A DNA stretch of 64,000 nucleotides from contig JAREIK010002957.1 in the NCBI GenBank assembly GCA_029783825.1, positions 90,001-154,000 on the forward strand, given 5' to 3'. The notes below the pieces were generated by a model. That model had not been told where the DNA came from. It was given only the letters and a program-made list of their open reading frames with translations, and did no database searches. The first letter of the stretch is position 1, and every line of letters starts with the position of its first letter. Shown here one piece after another: positions 24,030-35,640 of the stretch. This DNA is from Sapria himalayana. Its lineage: Eukaryota > Streptophyta > Magnoliopsida > Malpighiales > Rafflesiaceae. A program made the position numbers and the translations under genes.

Positions 24030-25270
24030 ATACTTCATCATCATCTTCTTCTTCTTCATTTTCTTCTTCTACTACTTCATCATTTTCTTTTTCTTCTTTT
24101 TCTTCTTCTACTTCTTTTTTTTCTTCTTGTTCTTCAACTTCTCTTTTTTTTCTCCTTTTTATTTTTCTACTTCTTTTTCTTTTTCTTTATTCTACTTTTT
24201 CTTTTTATTCCTCTACTCTTTCTTCTTCTTCTTCTTCTTATGTTTCTACTTTTGATTATTTTTCTTCTTCTTCTTCTCCCACTTCTTCTTTTCTTCTTCT
24301 TTTTCTTTTACTTCATCTTTTTCTTCTTCTTCTTCTTCTTCTTCTTCTTCTTCTTCTCCTGCTTCTTCTTCTTCCTATTCTTCTTCTTCTTCTTATGCTT
24401 CTTTTTCTTCATCTACTACTACTTCTTTTACTACTTCTTCTTCTTATTCTTCTTCAACTACTTTTACTACTACTTCTTCTTCTTATTTTACTACTACTTC
24501 TTCTTCTTTTTCTTCTTATTCTTCTTATGCTTCTTCTTCTACTTTCCTCTCTTGTTCTTATACATCTTTTTCTAATTCCTATTTTTCTTCTTTTTCATCA
24601 TGTTATACTATTTCATTTACTATGACTTCTTCTTCTTTTTCTTATTCTGCTACATGTTTTTCTTCTACTTCTTCTTTATCATCATCTTTTTCTTTTTCAT
24701 CGACTTCTTCATCTTCTCCATCTTATTCTTCCTCCTCCTCCTCTTCTTCTACTCCTTCTTCTATTACTACTTCTTCTTCTTTTAATTCTTTTTTTTTTCT
24801 TCCTTTTTTGCTTCTTCTTATACTTATTATTCTTCTTCTTATTCTTCTTCTTCTTCTAATTGTTCTTTTTCTACTAGTTCTTTTTCTTTTTCAACTTATT
24901 CTTCTAGTTCTTCTTATTCTTCTTCTTCTTTTTTGGCTTTTTTTGATACTTCTTCTTCTTCTCTATCTCCTCCTCCTCCTCCTCCTCGTCTTCTTCTTGT
25001 TCCTCTACTTTTTATTCTTCTTATTCTTATTCTACTTCTTCTTCTTTATCTACTTCTTTTTCTTCTTATTTTTATACTTCTTCTTCTTCTTCTTCTTCTT
25101 CTTCAACTTTTTATTCTTCTGCTTCTTCTTGTCCTTCTTCTTCTTATTCTTCTTGATATTGTTCTAATTATTCTTCTTCTACTCTTTTTTCATCAATTTT
25201 TATTCTTCTTCCACATCTTCTTCTTATTCTTCTTTTTTCACTTCTTCTTCTTCTTCTTCTATTTATTTTT
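18481..25270. repeat. T/C-rich low-complexity tract 3 (about 6.8 kb)
   Basis: This is the longest of the three tracts. It has the same TTC/TTA/TTTTC texture and strand bias as tracts 1 and 2. It lies between the 5' end of LINE copy 2 and an LTR fragment, with no LINE 3' end on its far side. It contains TTC runs, CTCCTCCTCCTCC patches (about 20,800 and 24,965) and an internal segmental duplication. Hundreds of codons of open frame on either strand are purely compositional and no protein domain is visible. Confidence 0.9.
22895..24003. repeat. Segmental duplication inside tract 3 (two ~360-450 bp copies)
   Basis: The stretch about 22,895-23,346 recurs at about 23,640-24,003. Shared rare landmarks in the same order are CATTTTATTCTTCAACTTCA-like sequence, an ACTTATTTATA block, a CAGCTTCTTTTTATAC block, CTTTTTATC(C/T)ATCTTC, and a TTATGCTTCTTCC block before TTATTTTTTGTTTC. 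Such ordered landmarks cannot arise from composition alone. Between the copies is a run of (CTTCAT) and (TTTTTATTC) repeats near 23,400-23,540. Confidence 0.75.
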
Positions 25271-25271
25271 C

Positions 25272-26273
25272 ATTTACTTAAGTCTAGATATCAATCCCTT
25301 TGTGATTATGTAAGTCGTCTAACCAACTCAAAATGAACTAATTGATGCCTAAGTTGAATAAATGAACTTATATTTTTGGAAAGATACTTAGACTTTATTT
25401 TTGATCACTTTCTTGTATATGTTATGTTTTTTTAGAATTTGAAAAATATTATATTTGTTTATTGGAAAAAGGATAAATTAGTATTGATATACTCATGTAT
25501 TCTCTTAGCATATAAGGTGGTTATCATTCTTATACTATAAAAACCAATGATGATTTTTTCTTAGTTATTCTCACAAAATTTCATCACCGTAATAATGTCT
25601 TTCTATTAATAGATCATTTATATGTCTACTTCTTTTAGATAATTCACAACTTCTCTTGATGACTACTTCGAGTGTTTATCTTTATTCTCCAACATCTAAT
25701 GTCTCAATAATGCAAATTAATATGATAAGAAATACTTACAATAATTAACATATATATTTTCATGAACTATGAAAATCACATAAGCAAAAATGACTAGTAA
25801 AATTATCACCAATATATGAGACACCTCCACCTATATATGTCCTTTGACATATCTATTAGTATCCACCTCACCCAATACATTACACTCACACTATGATAAA
25901 ATTTTTAGGTTAGAAATTCTATTTAACACCTACATCACAAGGTCAATTCTTTTAAAATATACACATTGGACTAGTCTTCGGTTCATTTATACTTTTGGCT
26001 TCATAGTTATCATACTCATAATAATTAAACTTACCTCAATCTCAAGTTTTCATAGATAAGTTTATCTCATGCATTAAGATGAGAAGATATATCATTTCAT
26101 TCTTATTACACTTTGTGATGGTGGATATGCATAAATCTATAATATTGGGAAAAGCTTAAATTTCAATTCTAAATATCATCAATATCTATTATCACAAAAA
26201 CAAATATTATAACATCACATCATTAATACATAACTACATAAAAAACAATCATAGATCTTAATTTATCCTAACA
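25272..26273 (-). mobile_element. Reverse-oriented LTR fragment of the Tat/Athila-like Gypsy family
   Basis: Read on the minus strand, this matches the + strand LTRs farther on. AAGTCTAGATATCAATC (25,281-25,297) is the reverse complement of the U5 block near 28,350. An ATATGAGACACCTCCACC stretch near 25,815 matches the complement of 27,790-27,810. A block containing AGAATTGACCTT (near 25,945) matches 27,653. The left end is cut by T/C tract 3 within U5. The proposed outer end near 26,273 is inferred from a TGTTAGG-type block also seen at 32,376 and is uncertain. Confidence 0.7.
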
Positions 26274-27260
26274 TTTGGGAAGAATTTATATGAAATATTT
26301 TGAGCGAAATCTCATAGAATCGAGGGTTCCCAATAAAAGACTAAATGAGGATCTAAGCATCAAAACATAATCCCAAAGAATTATTAATCACATTCACTTT
26401 GGATTTTTCTTTAATTAGGGGTTAGAGTCAATCCACCTAGGGTTTGTTACTCTTAGCTCAAAATTTAATTTCTTTTTCCTCTTTTTTTTAAATCTTCTTA
26501 AGTATTATTTTTATACTTTATGGTTCATTTTTGCGAATGAAGCTGGAAATCATGGTGCTGGTGTGAGATAAAAACTTTATTATCTACTTCAATCTTCTAT
26601 GAAGTACAAAAGTTATAATAGCAAATAATATATTGGCTTAAGTAACTTTTCTATATAGCATGATATTGTTGTACTAGGAATAGTCGTGACTAAGATATTT
26701 TTCTCTAGAATACAAAATTATTATGCTAAGAATAGCCAATACTTTGGTATTTTCTCACTTGAGCATAAAGTCATGGCAGCTAGAAATACTACAGCTAGAG
26801 TTAATGCTCTCTAAAACAAAAGGTAGTGTCAGCTAGAAATTTCATGACTAGGGTAATGCTCTATATAGATTTTACTTACTGTTTTGGCTCTAGATTGATT
26901 AAGTAGTGGTTGGAAAATATCATGACTTCTTATACTAGTGGAGTATTAGGCAATCATGATGTAAAAATAAGGTCATGATCATTATGATATTTTAGAGATA
27001 ACATAGTCACAACTCTAAGAAAATATAATTGTCATAAAGAATATATTGTATTGTGAAAATATTGTATCAACTTTGTGGAAAAGTCAAGGCATGTAAAGAT
27101 TGTCATGACTAGTTTTTTGGAATTACAACCAAAAAAGGATATTACAACTAAACAATATAATCATGGAAGATAAAAAAAAGTTGTGACACGAAAAATATCA
27201 TGACTCGTCATTATTTATTTTCTTCTAAGTCATCGCTCGACTAAGTGTATCAATTTAACC
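26274..27260 (-). mobile_element. Reverse-oriented 3' noncoding piece of the same Gypsy family
   Basis: Its reverse complement matches 44,650-45,600: both have a run of repeated CATGAC/GTCATGA phrases separated by TCTAGAG-like words, then a block ending GTGAGC...GGGAACC. On the + strand that block is 26,320-26,490 (GGTTCCCAAT ... CACTTTGGATTTT). No coding capacity is visible. The order (CATGAC-rich part, GGGAACC block, LTR) is the same as in the + strand copies, which supports one inverted element fragment covering 25,272-27,260. Confidence 0.65.
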
Positions 27261-27529
27261 AAAAATATTTTTGATTTTACTAATATTCATCAATTTTTTT
27301 TAAAATAGACATCATTTAGTAAAATATTTCCAATTAGAGCTCAAATACAAATAAACAAATCAATAAATATATGGAAAATGACCAAAAAAGTCTAAATGTG
27401 GAGTACCAAGTAATGAAATAAATGAATAATATTTATATTTATGATACATTTTTTGGTTTGAATATTGATGGATAAAGATACTATTTAGAACTAGAATTTA
27501 GGGTTTCCACTATTTCTAAAGACCATCTA

Positions 27530-28492
27530 TGCTATATATGATGGATGGTGATATGTGAGTTACAAAGCATACTTATAAGGTACGATAAGAAAAGAGTAAT
27601 ACCCTTATAAAAGTAAAAACATAATTATAACTAATTAATTATATATTCTAGAAGAATTGACCTTCAAATGATATAGAGGTTCTATATAATATTTAACCTA
27701 GAGATTTTACCATAGTATGATAGATATGTATGAGTCATGAGAGACTATGATAGGTATGTCATGGGATATATGCAAGTAGAGGTATCTCATATGGTGGTGA
27801 CATCCATGCGAGTCATTTTCTCTTGTATGATTTTCAAATATAAGATCTATAGAAAATCATATGTTATTTAAGATGAATATAAACTTATAAAGTCAAAAGA
27901 ATTAACATATTTATTACCAAATTATTTCACGTCTTTATAATATTATAAGTTAGAGAATATAAATGTGTACTTGAAATAGTCATCAAGGATAGTTGATGTA
28001 CCTAGTAGATGTGCAAATAGTTCATGAACAAAATTAGTGTGTGGTTTTGGTGGTGTAATACCGAGCACACAACTATAAAAAGATCATCCTTTGTAGTGAA
28101 AATCCAAGGATAATAGTCACCTTGTATATTAAGAAGGTCTTGGCATATTTCCATACTAATTTATCATTCATCCAATAATAAAACACAATATTGCTTAAAT
28201 ACAAAAAAAAATCATATCATACACAAGGAAATGAGCCAACCTTAGAGTTTAAGTATCTTTCTAAAACTTAAGTCTATCCATTTAACTCGAGTAGTAGTTA
28301 ATTCAATGTTGATTGATCAAACAACCTATACAATCCTTGTGTGATTGGTATCTAGACTTATGTCTAAATTTACCACATGTATGACTCATATATTTGAGGA
28401 ACTCTATTAGATGAACCAATCACCCAATATGTTTTTGGGATCATGGCACAAATGATATGTTTTGGCTCTATAATAAAATCACAACAAGATTT
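27530..28492 (+). mobile_element. LTR A of a Tat/Athila-like Ty3/Gypsy element
   Basis: It is homologous to 32,840-33,560 and 40,198-40,925. It starts near a GGTGATATGTGAG block and ends just before a degraded primer-binding site. The U5 landmark CAATCCTTGTGTGATTGGTA (28,330-28,350) matches GCAATCCTTGTGGGATCGAT near 33,412 and GCAATTCCTATGAGATTGAT near 40,783. This aspect (a ...TGAGATCGATATC... U5 followed by a tRNA-Asp type site) is typical of Tat/Athila LTRs. The left boundary is approximate. Confidence 0.65.
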
Positions 28493-28510
28493 TGGTACCT
28501 TTGCTAGAAA
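28493..28510 (+). other. Degraded primer-binding site, tRNA-Asp type
   Basis: TGGTACCTTTGCTAGAAA corresponds position by position to TGGCGCCGTTGCCGGGGA, the usual tRNA-Asp complementary site of Tat/Athila elements. The differences are mostly C-to-T and G-to-A changes, as expected from decay of methylated DNA. Confidence 0.6.
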
Positions 28511-28639
28511 ATATTTTGTTTGATTAATCAACTTGAATTGACATAATTATTCTTACAAAAAAAAAATTTCATTTTTAGTTAGTTGAATCATAATTTTTGC
28601 TTAGTGCTTGTGTTGTATTTATTCTGTCCTTTTTTTCTT

Positions 28640-30990
28640 TTGTTGTTGTTGTTTTTTTTTGTAGTCATCACATATCATACGAGGCAAATTTCTAATACTA
28701 ATTTAATAGCTATGGACCCAAAAATTGAGAGAATAAGGAATACAATCTTGAGACAGAAAGCTAAGAGAAAAGATATAGAAAGAAATGGCAATAATGTAAA
28801 CCACCAAAGTGGTAAACAAGAAGCTGTCCAATAGCCAAATCTTCTCCAAACCTTGTGAAACTATTGGTGGCCAACTATGATTGATAGATACTATCTGATC
28901 CATATGCAACTGATATAAATGAACCACATTGGATTGAAGCCTAGATTAATAGTCATGGTATAACAATATTAGTATGGTATCAAATTTTATGAAGTTCTAA
29001 ATAGCCATGTCATAACTTTTTTAGAGTTGTGCAATATAGTAAAGATGAAAAATATTAGCCTGAATACTATATGGTTTAGACTTTTCTATTTTCTTTGAGA
29101 GATAAGGCCTAGAGTTGGTTTTAATGCTTATCTAGAAAATCGATTGAGAATTGGGAAAAACTTATGCAAGCTTTCCAATCAAACTTTTTCCCACCTCAAA
29201 TTTTCTCTCAACTACGTGGAAAGATAAGTCAATTTGGACAAGAAGAGCAGAAGACTCTATATGACACTTGGGATATATTCAAAGAAGTTTTGAGAAGGTT
29301 CACATAATATTAATTTGAATTTTAGTTTCATACTCAAACATCTATGATGAACTAGGTTACATGATGAGGTCCATGATTGATGGAACCTCATCTAGTTCTA
29401 TCAATAACAAGTCACCCAAGAAAGTACATTTCTTATTTCAAGAGCTAGTAAAGAATAATTATCAAACCATATATGATCTAATATTTGGAAGGAATAAATC
29501 TATAGTATTGAAATATATAGACTGATAACAATTGAAGCAAAATTGAATATATTTTTCAATAAATTTGGAACTCAAAATGACAAATGACTAAGAATGAGAA
29601 ACATTATTGTTTTAAAATAGTAGCAAATAGAATATTTTGCCTTTGTGCTCCAAGTTGTAGAAGCCAGTGTTTTGTAAAAAAAAAGTATACATTCAAATCC
29701 AACAATAATGCTCCCACACACTATAATTTAAATATGAGAAATCACAAAAGATTTTCAAATGAAAGTTATAAAAATGTTCAAAAGAGCATGGAGAAATTCC
29801 AAAAGAATTAAGAATAACTTTAATGGGATACTAAATACAAGAGCCTTGAGGTCTAACCATAACCATCCAAAGGGAGTAGAATAGTCATTGCTTGAAGGCA
29901 ATATTCTTGCACTAATCACAGGAAGAGAAAATAAACAATCTACTAGAGAACTAGTTAGAATTGATAAAAATAAGACTAGAACATATGAACACGATGAGAA
30001 TTCTTTTCTATTTGTCGCTTTAAATTTTTGTTGCTTTTGAGTATTATAGATTTACACCTCTTTAACAATGAAGATTAACTAATATTGTTGAAATAATGAA
30101 GGAAGCTATGATGAACTAAGTCATAACTTTTATTAAAGTCACAATGCCAACCATTGTGATATCTAATATTGTGACATTTTCCCAAGTCATGACATCAAAA
30201 AAACTCATTCCTCAACTCATGCCCCTAGCCATGGAAATGGAGGAGATATAGAATACCCAAAGATGTGCCAAAGAATGACTATGCAAGTGATAAACAAAAT
30301 ATCTCACTTAGCTTTTCTGTTTCATGGTTTTTTAGAAAAGGAAAGTTAGAAGAACAATTTAAGAGGTTTCTTAATATTTTCTAGAAGTTGGAAGTTAAAA
30401 TTCACTTTGTGGAAGCTTTATCTTAGATGTCATATTAAATTAAGTTCATGAAGGATATGATGAGTAATGAAAGAAAGTTGAAGACATGTAATGTTGAATA
30501 TGATTCAGATATATAATATAATCATTCAACATAAACTTCTGAGAAAGTTGAAAGATTCGCGGAGTTATATGATTTCGTGCATTATTGAAGAGCTCGTTTT
30601 ATGAAACATACTATGCTACTTTGGATCAAGTGTTAATTTGATGTCATTGCATATAGTGCAGAGATTGAACATTGGTGAGATTACTCCAACCTCACTCTCT
30701 TTTCAGATGACTGACTAATCAATCAAGTTTTTGAAAGGTATGATTAAAGATATGTTGGTCAAGATTGGAAATTTTATATTTCTTAGTGATTTTGTTGTGC
30801 TTGATATGGAGGAATATGCTCAAACTAATCTAGCGATAGTTAGTTTTAGCTACTAGATGGATATGAATAGATATCATGAAAAAAGAAGTCATACTTCATC
30901 TGCATGAAAAGCAAGCAAAGCTCAACCGCTACAAAAGCTGATAAATTCTAGATAATGATGAGGAAGATTGATAAAGAACATATAGCCTTT
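28640..30990 (+). pseudogene. Ty3/Gypsy gag - aspartic protease remnant A
   Basis: Conceptual reading in + frames recovers a retrotransposon gag core at about 29,060-29,310 (landmarks FLFSLRDKA, SWF, NWEKLMQAF, NFFPP, LRGKISQF, LYDTWDIFKEVLRRF). A gag-protease part follows at about 30,330-30,860 (FKRFLNIF, VEALS, KFMKDMMSNERKL, SVNLM, VQRLNIGE, VVLDMEEYA). The protease DLGASVNLM motif reads YFGSSVNLM, so the catalytic Asp is lost. Many Trp codons are TAG. The reading frame shifts repeatedly. No reverse transcriptase, RNase H or integrase is visible before the 3' noncoding part starts near 31,000, so the copy is internally deleted or descended from a non-autonomous form. Confidence 0.75.
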
Positions 30991-30999
30991 TATGAACCA

Positions 31000-32375
31000 T
31001 ATCTGGTATGCCAAATACTAAATAAACTTACCATTTAATATGATTTTCATGATGTATTTTTCTAAAAGTGGGGTTTAATGTAATGATTTTATAAAAACTT
31101 AGTTTGAGTATTTCGATGAATAATTATGAAATCAGAAGTTTTTAGTATAAAATATATGGCTTGGTAGAGTTTGTAATTAGAATGAGAGAAAAAAGTAACC
31201 TAAATCATAGCATTTGAGATTTTACGACTTGATAATAACTTTGAGTACTTATAGATTGGTTTAAGTATTCATTCTTGGATGAATATTTATCCACATAGTT
31301 GTGGTAATCTTGGTATGTCACAACTCTATCACCTTGTTGATATAATCATTCTATTATGAAATATATTCTTTTGGATATGAAGATTTCTATGAGTCATAGC
31401 CAAACTATTAATACAACTTCATAACTATGATATTAATTTTATGTTGCAGCAACTAAGTATCCTATTGGTGCAAAAAGTCATGATAGTCTCTAGATACCAT
31501 AATTTTTTTTTCCAAATCATAGAATATTCGAACCAAAGTCACAATGTTACAATGTTTATCCACATAGTTGTGGATATTTATCCACATAATTGCAAATCAT
31601 AATTGTTTTAAGTATTCATTCTTGGATGAATATTTATCCACATAGTTGTGGTAATCTTGGTATGTCACAATGTTGATCTAGCATAATGCCTTTTGGTACT
31701 TTATGTTACAAAGAGTCAAAACATGAGTCATGGTTAACTTAGCACTATGACTATTGGCTCAAGAGAGAAACTAAAGCCATTACTATATTTCAATACCATG
31801 ACTTTGAATTAAAAAAGTGAAATACAAAATTCATGATCACACTCAATGTCATGACAATATGTTATAGAGATTAAATACACCAAGTCATGGTCATTCCTAG
31901 CACTATAACTTTGTTTTATATATGCCAAATGAGCCATCACAACATTTCTCAGCATTGAGACCATCGAAAAAAGGATAAAGATCAAAGTCATGACACTTGC
32001 TTGCCCAACACTATGACTTTGTGTTGCAAAAGAAAAAGACTGAAGTCGTGATTTTCATTTAGCGCCATGAATTCCAATTAAAAAAATTCACACTAGATGC
32101 ATGGATTTACAATGAAACCCTAAGAAGTCAAGCAAAATCCACAACTTTATTTTCAAGGTGATCCATGAGTATCAAGGACGATACAAGGGACAATCATAAA
32201 TACTAGAAGGTGAGCACACATTCTAACTCCCTCCTAAAGAAAAATCAAAATAAAATTGAGTGACTTTTGAAAATTTTAGGTTTTGAAGCCTAGAATCTTT
32301 TTAAGGGCTAATAATTTGGGAACCTATATTTATATGAGATAAATTTTTACTTATCTCATATGTTATTCTCTCTAA
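31000..32375 (+). mobile_element. 3' noncoding region of Gypsy remnant A
   Basis: The stretch 31,005-31,345 aligns well with 39,785-40,110 (shared TATGGCTTGGTAGAGTTT and GATTTTCATGATG). It continues into a CATGAC-rich part (31,400-32,200) and the GTGAGCAC...GGGAACC block (32,210-32,325). A 64-bp segment, 31,260-31,323, is repeated without differences at 31,607-31,670. No coding sequence is seen. Confidence 0.65.
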
Positions 32376-33560
32376 TGTTAGGCTAAATTAAGAATCAAGG
32401 GATGATGTAATATGTTTATTATAATGAATACTATATTTAATACTTTAATATGATGTTTTATTATGATAATGCATAGTTATATATTATTTAGCAATTAAAT
32501 ATATCTTTTACTATGATTTTGACTATTAGAGAGTTCATGAATGATTGGAGTGGTGAACAATGATAGGAAAGCAATGAACATGATCACACATGATATGAAG
32601 TAAGTGTCAACTTTTTTGACTCCAAAGCATGATACAAACTCATTCAGTAAAATCCAAAATTGAGGTATATTTAATCATTGAAAGTGTGGTGCTTACAAAG
32701 CAGAAAGCATAAATATTTTTATAGGTTACTCCAATATGCATTCCTTAGAATAACTGACTCTTAATTGATGTTGGGTAGCAAAAAAAATATTTTCCTAAGG
32801 GTATCACTTTTAGTATGAGAATCATCTATCATATTGGGGGATAGTGATAAGTAAGCCACATGATAGGCATGAATAGATGTGATTCATATGGTAGTGATAA
32901 TCTTATGTGATTCATATGATAGTAATAATCTTATGAGTTATATTTGATCATATGGCTATTATTAGTAAAATACAAATATATATATATATATATATATATT
33001 AATTGTACAAGTATAATACTTACAAAGCCAAAAGTACAAACAATTTTATTACAATATCAATTATCATCAAGAAAGATAATAGATATTGGGGAATAAGAAA
33101 ACATATTTGAAAAAAAACTATTAAGGGTATTTAATAAGTTACCTAAAAATGAGAACATATGATTGACAATCAAGCAAGGTTGATATGTTGTCCTGATGAT
33201 AAAGTATTGAGGGATAGCTATCTAGTCTTCATTCTATAACTGAGCATAATGACAATAATATTATTTATACATTCTTTCACAAATAAAAATATGAATCATT
33301 CCTAGAATAGTTATACCTAGTCTTCATTCTAGGATTTCCCACTTGAATCTTGTTTATCTATCATACTAAAATAGTAATTAATAATTATTGAATCATCTAA
33401 TATTATTTATGCAATCCTTGTGGGATCGATATATGGACTAAAAGTCCGCATTATTACTTATATAATCCATATACTTGTGGAATAATTTTGTTAGAGAATC
33501 TCTCACTAAATTATCTTTAGGGATGCACCTAACTGTAAAAGTAGGTGTTGTAAGAAAGTT
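32376..33560 (+). mobile_element. LTR B (with partial LTR duplication) of the same Gypsy family
   Basis: The main LTR begins at GGGGGATAG followed by TGATAAGTAAGCCACATGAT (32,840 onward), which has the look of a polypurine tract plus LTR start. The matching start in LTR C is GGGGATAG TGACATGTTAGCCACATGAT. The upstream part (32,376-32,840) contains a second LTR-like block (TGCTTACAAAGCAGAAAGCA near 32,690 versus TACTTACAAAGCCAAAAGTA near 33,014), so the region holds an additional partial LTR. An (AT)n run of about 24 bp is at 32,977-32,999. Confidence 0.6.
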
Positions 33561-35640
33561 GCAACAAGTTTTTAGAATCGTTATTGAGGATTACTTTTCT
33601 AGTTTATTTGGTCAACTAAAGTTGACATTACTAGTTATATTTTTAGTAGTTTTGATACCATTATCTTATATTATTTCTATGATAATATATTTATCTTATA
33701 ATTGTGATAAATTCTATCTTCATTTTCTTTCCTTTTTTTTCAGCCACAACTCTTATTTAAGTAGAAACTCTTTGACTGAGCTAACATGTTTGGACCTAGA
33801 GATTGAGAGAAAAATAAGAGTTATTTTAAAATAGAGAGCATAGAAATATTTTATGAAAGGAATGGAAAGCAACAAAAAGGCCTAAGGCAATGAGGGGAAG
33901 GCTATCTAATAGCCCAGCCATTATCATACCATAGGGAATTATTAGAGGTCTATGATTACATATAGTTATTCAATGATTTAAATGTAGCCTATGAAAGCTA
34001 ATTATTTATATGTCCTTTCTCTTAGAAAGATAAGGCACGAAATTAGTCTATGTTTTTGGAGTTATTCGACACAGTTAAAATGAATTAGCCTGGATGCAAT
34101 TATGTTATGTTTATGTCATTTCTCTTAGAAAGATAAGGCATGAAGTTGGTTCTAGTAATTATCTTTGGGCTCTAATGAGAGTTGGAATGAATTTGTATAG
34201 GTTTTCCTTGCAAAGTTTTTTCATCTCAAGTCGCCTCATAGTTGAGGAGCAAGACAAGATAATTCTATCATGTGGAGCTAGAAACCTTGAATGTTTCGGA
34301 GTGATTTAATGAATTGTTGAAGAGATGCCGTCAACATGGGTTTGAATTATGGTTTCAATCTCAAACCTTCTACAATGGGCTTGATTATATGATGAGATGC
34401 ACTATTTATGTAACATCAAAGGTTAAATTATGAATCTATCTCTCGAAGAGGTTTATTTATTGTTTGAAGAGTTGAAAAAAAATAATTACAAAATGACAAT
34501 AGCTCTAGAAGAAGATAACCTAGAGTTTTAGAGTTGGATTGACTCGCCATTATGGAAGTCAAGATTGAAGTATTCATAAATAAGTTGGAAACCCATAAAG
34601 AGAAAAGAAAAAGCATGAGAGAACTTAGTATTTTACAAGAGCAAGAAATTGTGACTTTTGACCCAATTTATCAAGTGGAGGAAGTCATTGGGTTGCAAAG
34701 TAAATGGTATGTGTTTCGACCCAACCCTAATATCTCCAAACAATGTCATCCAATGTAAGAAATCATAAAAACTTTTTCTATGTGAGCTATGGTTGTATGC
34801 ACTAGAATATTGATCAAGTCTCAAATTATTTTGATCATAATTCAATAGAGTATGATAATGAAGAAGCTCAAATTACTAACATTAAAAAGTAAAAGAGAAG
34901 CTGCCTAGGGATAAAAAGTTCTTGACATTGCAAATTAAGATAAAGCAAAAATATAATTTTTAAAAAATCCAAATGGATAAGCTTGAGACTAAGTTGAAAA
35001 ATATGAATATGGTAATGCAAGGTATAGAAAATTAAAATGGGAAACTAGCATTATCATGAAAGAAGAAAAATGTGAATGAGCAACTTAGTAATATAGAAGC
35101 CAACCCAAATAAATATTTTCTCATTGTATTTTGAAGTAGAAAAGTACTAGAGGGGCAACATAAGGAGCAAGCTAAAATAAAGAGAGCTATTACTCATTGC
35201 ATTTTGACCTTTCCATAAGTCATGGCTCATACCATGGCTGATCAAAAGCTATAAAGCCTAGTGCCATAGCATATTTTGAGTCAATGATATCCACTAGATA
35301 GAATGCCTAGCTCACATCCACAAGACCCCAACTATGATTAATGGAGAAGGTGAAGTAGGAGAGCGAATGAATACTACCTGAAGTAGTAGAAAGAATCATG
35401 TGATGGAGAATGATGCCAACTATATTTTTCCTCTTAATTTACTTTTTCCGCAAAGATTCAGGAAGGCAAAATGGAAGAATAATTTGAAAGATTTTTCAAT
35501 ATTTTCTAGGAGCTAGAAGTTAAAGTTCTATTTTCTGAAATATTATCCTAAATTTCCAACTATTTAAAGATAATGAATAATATCATGAGTATTAAAAAAA
35601 ATTAGATATGTATGGATAGCTAGCAGCTTGAATTGAATGT
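33560..35640 (+). pseudogene. Ty3/Gypsy gag remnant B, truncated by an unrelated repeat
   Basis: This is the same family as remnant A. A gag core lies at about 34,110-34,450 (landmarks FNELLKRCRQHGFELWFQSQ, TFYNGLDYMM). The proline/asparagine-rich gag tail follows near 34,715-34,800 (NPNISKQCHPM). The start of the gag-protease block is at 35,440-35,620 (PQRF, FERFFNIF, ELEVKV). It stops abruptly near 35,640, where another repeat family begins. A short duplication of the CTTTCTCTTAGAAAGATAAGG block occurs at about 34,015 and 34,117. Multiple stops and frameshifts are present. Confidence 0.7.

Noticed and set aside
18462..25313. Many 100-550 codon frames in tract 3
   Set aside because: Same compositional artefact as in tracts 1 and 2.
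33475..33834. 119-codon open frame on + with a hydrophobic segment
   Set aside because: It spans the end of LTR B and the leader of gag remnant B; no start context or homologous frame in the other units.
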